Origin: Shewanella sp. 10N.286.48.A6
Lineage (GTDB): Bacteria; Pseudomonadota; Gammaproteobacteria; Enterobacterales; Shewanellaceae
Assembly (NCBI RefSeq): GCF_002873135.1
Contig: NZ_MCVI01000014.1
Coordinates: 98,657-162,656, forward strand
Direction of reading: 5' to 3'
Length of the DNA stretch: 64,000 nt
A program made the position numbers and the translations under genes. Positions 61,927-64,000 of the stretch are shown here, piece after piece (position 1 is the stretch's first letter; the number at the start of each line of letters is the position of its first letter). The notes beneath the pieces are model-generated. The model was not told where the DNA came from. It worked only from the letters and a program-made list of their open reading frames with translations, and made no database searches.

Positions 61927-63207
61927 ATGTCACCATTTGCAGGCTTGTTAAGAGAGCTCACCGCATCAAATGAATCATTATGCATTTGGCGTAAAGTGGT
62001 ATTTGACCGGATATTTACCACGTTAGCCTTCCTTTGTATTCCCGTTTACTTTACTAGTGTTTATTTGTGTATTGTTCAAGGCTTATGGCCGATGGCGATC
62101 TTTAATACAGTGGTTTATGCCACCTTATTGCTGATTATTTATAAAAACAACTTAGCAAATAGGCTGCGATTCATCATTGGTTGCTTACTTGCCTATATGA
62201 TTGGAACAGGCTTCTTACTGGCGATAGGCCCAAGTGGTGCCGGTTTTTTCTGGTTATTTCTTTTTCCTCCATTAACAGGGGTGTTATTAGGTCGTAATGC
62301 CAGTTATTGGGCGCAAATACTCAATGCCATGTCGTTAGTTATTGTCGGTATTTGCGGTTATTATAATTGGTTGCCTTGGCCGAGTATTGAAGGCTACAAC
62401 AGTATTATTTGGGCGGTTGTATGCATTAATTTTGTGGCAGCTAATGCCATTCTTACGCTTTCTGTCAGTTATTTATTAGAAAAATTATTCAGTTCGTTAC
62501 AGTCAACATTAACTTCAAGAAGAGCAACTGTGATTGGTTTAGCCAAATTGGCAGAATATCGCGACAATGAAACAGGCGCTCATTTATTACGTATGCAGCA
62601 CTATGCCGCGTTATTGGCAAGCCAAAGAGGGTTAGACAAAGATGCGCCTAATGAGTTAACTGGCTCATTTGTAGAAGAAATAACTCTGTCAGCTGTATTA
62701 CATGATATTGGTAAAGTGGGGATTGCCGATGCTATTTTATTAAAACCGGGTCGACTAACCCCTGAAGAGTTTGAAAATATTAAAGCTCACCCAGTGATTG
62801 GCGCAGAAGTGTTAGATTCTCTAATTGAATTTGCGCCTCAATGCAGTTTTATAAAAATGGGCCGTGATATTGCTGGTTGGCATCATGAAAAGTGGGATGG
62901 CAGTGGTTACCCTAAAGGGCTAAAAGGTCTCGAGATCCCATTGTCTGCAAGAATAGTCGCGCTAGTGGATGTGTACGATGCGCTGACTTCACCACGGTGT
63001 TACAAAAAGCCCTTTAGTCATTATGAAGCGGTAAGAGTGATAGTTGCAGGAAAGGGCAAACATTTTGATCCAAGGTTGGTTGAGAGCTTTATGAGCGTAC
63101 ATGAACAATTTCAGCAATTATCATTAAGCTCATTAGATGACGATCCCGCTTATACCAATGTTCCTTGTTTACAAGCAGTGGAGCCGTCGGCACAAAAAGT
63201 GAGTTAA
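61927..63207 (+). CDS. Membrane HD-GYP protein, probable cyclic-di-GMP phosphodiesterase
   Basis: The protein has about six hydrophobic segments in the first 190 residues, a short helical linker and an HD-GYP domain (about 205-405). Its catalytic His-Asp pair is 259-260 (LHDIGKVGIADAI), His319-His320 is in GWHHEKWDGSGYP, and the GYP motif is 327-329. The complete motif set predicts hydrolysis of c-di-GMP; the membrane part would be the sensor, with no known input domain. It stands alone, upstream of a bidirectional terminator. Confidence 0.92.
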   Translation: MSPFAGLLRELTASNESLCIWRKVVFDRIFTTLAFLCIPVYFTSVYLCIVQGLWPMAIFNTVVYATLLLIIYKNNLANRLRFIIGCLLAYMIGTGFLLAIGPSGAGFFWLFLFPPLTGVLLGRNASYWAQILNAMSLVIVGICGYYNWLPWPSIEGYNSIIWAVVCINFVAANAILTLSVSYLLEKLFSSLQSTLTSRRATVIGLAKLAEYRDNETGAHLLRMQHYAALLASQRGLDKDAPNELTGSFVEEITLSAVLHDIGKVGIADAILLKPGRLTPEEFENIKAHPVIGAEVLDSLIEFAPQCSFIKMGRDIAGWHHEKWDGSGYPKGLKGLEIPLSARIVALVDVYDALTSPRCYKKPFSHYEAVRVIVAGKGKHFDPRLVESFMSVHEQFQQLSLSSLDDDPAYTNVPCLQAVEPSAQKVS

Positions 63208-63229
63208 CGTCAGTACAAGTTAAAGCGAT

Positions 63230-63265
63230 AAAAAAGCCAGTTAGGTTACCCTAACTGGCTTTTTT
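63230..63265. terminator. Bidirectional terminator between the HD-GYP and DAHP synthase genes
   Basis: CCAGTTAGG (63237-63245) and CCTAACTGG (63250-63258) pair around TTAC, extended by GC and A6/T6 on both sides. Confidence 0.93.
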
Positions 63266-63285
63266 ATAAGTTAATACTTGAGCCG

Positions 63286-64000
63286 TTATTTGGCTAAAAG
63301 TGCTTTACGTTCTTTAGAGGCTTGGGCTAAATCACGTAATAATTTTTCTGAGTCTTCCCAATGCAGGCAAGCATCAGTGATACTTTGACCGTATGTTAAT
63401 GGCTGGCCTTCAACGACTTTCTGGTTGCCTTCAATCATAAAGCTTTCTGCCATAATCCCTGCAACCGCAGTGCTGCCAGCGCGCATTTGCGCCATGATGC
63501 TATCAGCAACTTTTAGCTGGTTTTTATGTTTTTTCTCACTATTACCATGGCTAAAATCAACCACCATACGTTGGGTTACGCCAACGGTTTCGAGCTGGGC
63601 GCGGACGATTTCAACATCTTCGGCTGAATAGTTCGGGGTTTTACCACCACGTAAAATGATATGGCCATACGGGTTACCGTGTGTACGATAAACTGCCATA
63701 GCACCATCTTTATCTGGTGAATAGAATATATGTGGTACTTGGGCGGCGCGAACAGCATCGACTGCAATATTAATGTTGCCGTCAGTACCGTTTTTAAAGC
63801 CAACAGGGCAAGATAAAGCCGACGCCATCTCACGGTGAATTTGGCTTTCAGTGGTGCGGGCACCAATAGCGCCCCAGGTAATTAAATCGGCAATATATTG
63901 ACCATTGACCATATCTAAAAACTCAGTGGCAATAGGCAGTTTTAATTCAGTGATTTGCTGAAGTAAATGACGCGCCATACGTAAGCCTTTGTTTGGGCTA
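63286..64000 (-). CDS. 3-Deoxy-7-phosphoheptulonate synthase, AroH-type (5' part beyond the window)
   Basis: The enzyme condenses PEP and erythrose 4-phosphate, the first step of the shikimate pathway. The 238 codons seen are the C-terminal two thirds of a class-I synthase, continuing past the right edge. Hallmarks are GAIGARTTESQ, GFKNGTDG, YGHIILRGG and FSHGNSEK. Of the three E. coli isozymes it looks most like AroH (tryptophan-sensitive): SPDKDGAM, GIMAESF and PLTYGQSITDACL. That call rests on remembered sequence. It ends 20 bp from a bidirectional terminator. Confidence 0.9.
   Translation of the reverse strand, partial: SPNKGLRMARHLLQQITELKLPIATEFLDMVNGQYIADLITWGAIGARTTESQIHREMASALSCPVGFKNGTDGNINIAVDAVRAAQVPHIFYSPDKDGAMAVYRTHGNPYGHIILRGGKTPNYSAEDVEIVRAQLETVGVTQRMVVDFSHGNSEKKHKNQLKVADSIMAQMRAGSTAVAGIMAESFMIEGNQKVVEGQPLTYGQSITDACLHWEDSEKLLRDLAQASKERKALLAK

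Noticed and set aside
1..64000. CRISPR array, prophage, rRNA or tRNA genes
   Set aside because: I found no spaced identical direct repeats of CRISPR length, no integrase or phage structural genes, and no tRNA- or rRNA-like sequence. The 28-bp minisatellite has no spacers and is not a CRISPR array.

Overview
The window looks like chromosome of a Shewanella-type marine gammaproteobacterium. This is inferred from gene content and protein resemblance, not from a database search. The supports are close E. coli-like housekeeping proteins (SbcB, SpeE, PdxH, IlvIH, UshA, IbpA), small families typical of Shewanella and Vibrio, a moderately AT-rich base composition, and a eukaryotic-type S-adenosylmethionine decarboxylase inside the spermidine locus. 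I see no rRNA or tRNA gene, CRISPR array, prophage or intact insertion sequence. Most of the window is ordinary core genome; the less expected items are small genes, regulatory sites and repeats.

Layout. 0-9.2 kb: sbcB-cdd, an unknown 279-aa protein, rlmA, a cold-shock protein with a long leader, an ABC exporter pair, yceH and a CvfB-like S1 protein. 9.2-14.6 kb: a complete arginine-to-spermidine locus, speE-speA-speD-speB. SpeA and SpeB make putrescine from arginine through agmatine, SpeD supplies decarboxylated SAM, and SpeE joins them. 14.7-18.8 kb: pdxH, yaiI, a YceI protein, a DUF3802-like protein, a periplasmic tandem retropepsin-like protein and an RluA-type pseudouridine synthase. 18.8-24.6 kb: tyrosine/homogentisate catabolism (hpd, hmgA) with a divergent LysR gene, an EVE protein, yccF and a PLP enzyme.

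24.8-28.4 kb: a 57-aa small protein, then the ECF sigma/ChrR anti-sigma pair, a LON-substrate-domain protein and lipocalin Blc. The sigma, LON and lipocalin genes all have the same -35/-16 bp/-10 arrangement upstream, so they are probably one stress regulon. 28.5-34.1 kb: cheV, a zinc-ribbon-like unknown, DUF2750, an MltB-type transglycosylase, a SlyD-like isomerase, DUF3389 and yqjG. 34.5-40 kb: two UshA-type nucleotidase lipoproteins flanking an esterase, then heat-shock ibpA with a sigma32 promoter and a ROSE-like RNA thermometer.

40.1-41.9 kb: soxR, a near-canonical SoxR-box promoter reading away from it into a previously easy-to-miss 55-aa ORF, and two VOC/glyoxalase-fold genes. 42-48.7 kb: rhlE, a transposase remnant, ilvIH, a LysE exporter and a Bcr/CflA exporter. 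49-57.2 kb: a large secreted lipoprotein, an acetyltransferase, the ydbH-ynbE-ydbL envelope lipid-transport operon and a hexose-6-phosphate mutarotase.

57.3-64 kb: a DUF938 methyltransferase with no ATG/GTG/TTG start and a terminator-like hairpin inside its 5' coding region, a LuxR-type response regulator, a thioesterase, a histidine phosphatase, a 28-bp minisatellite, a TonB-domain protein, an HD-GYP protein, and the 3' part of an AroH-type DAHP synthase that runs off the window.
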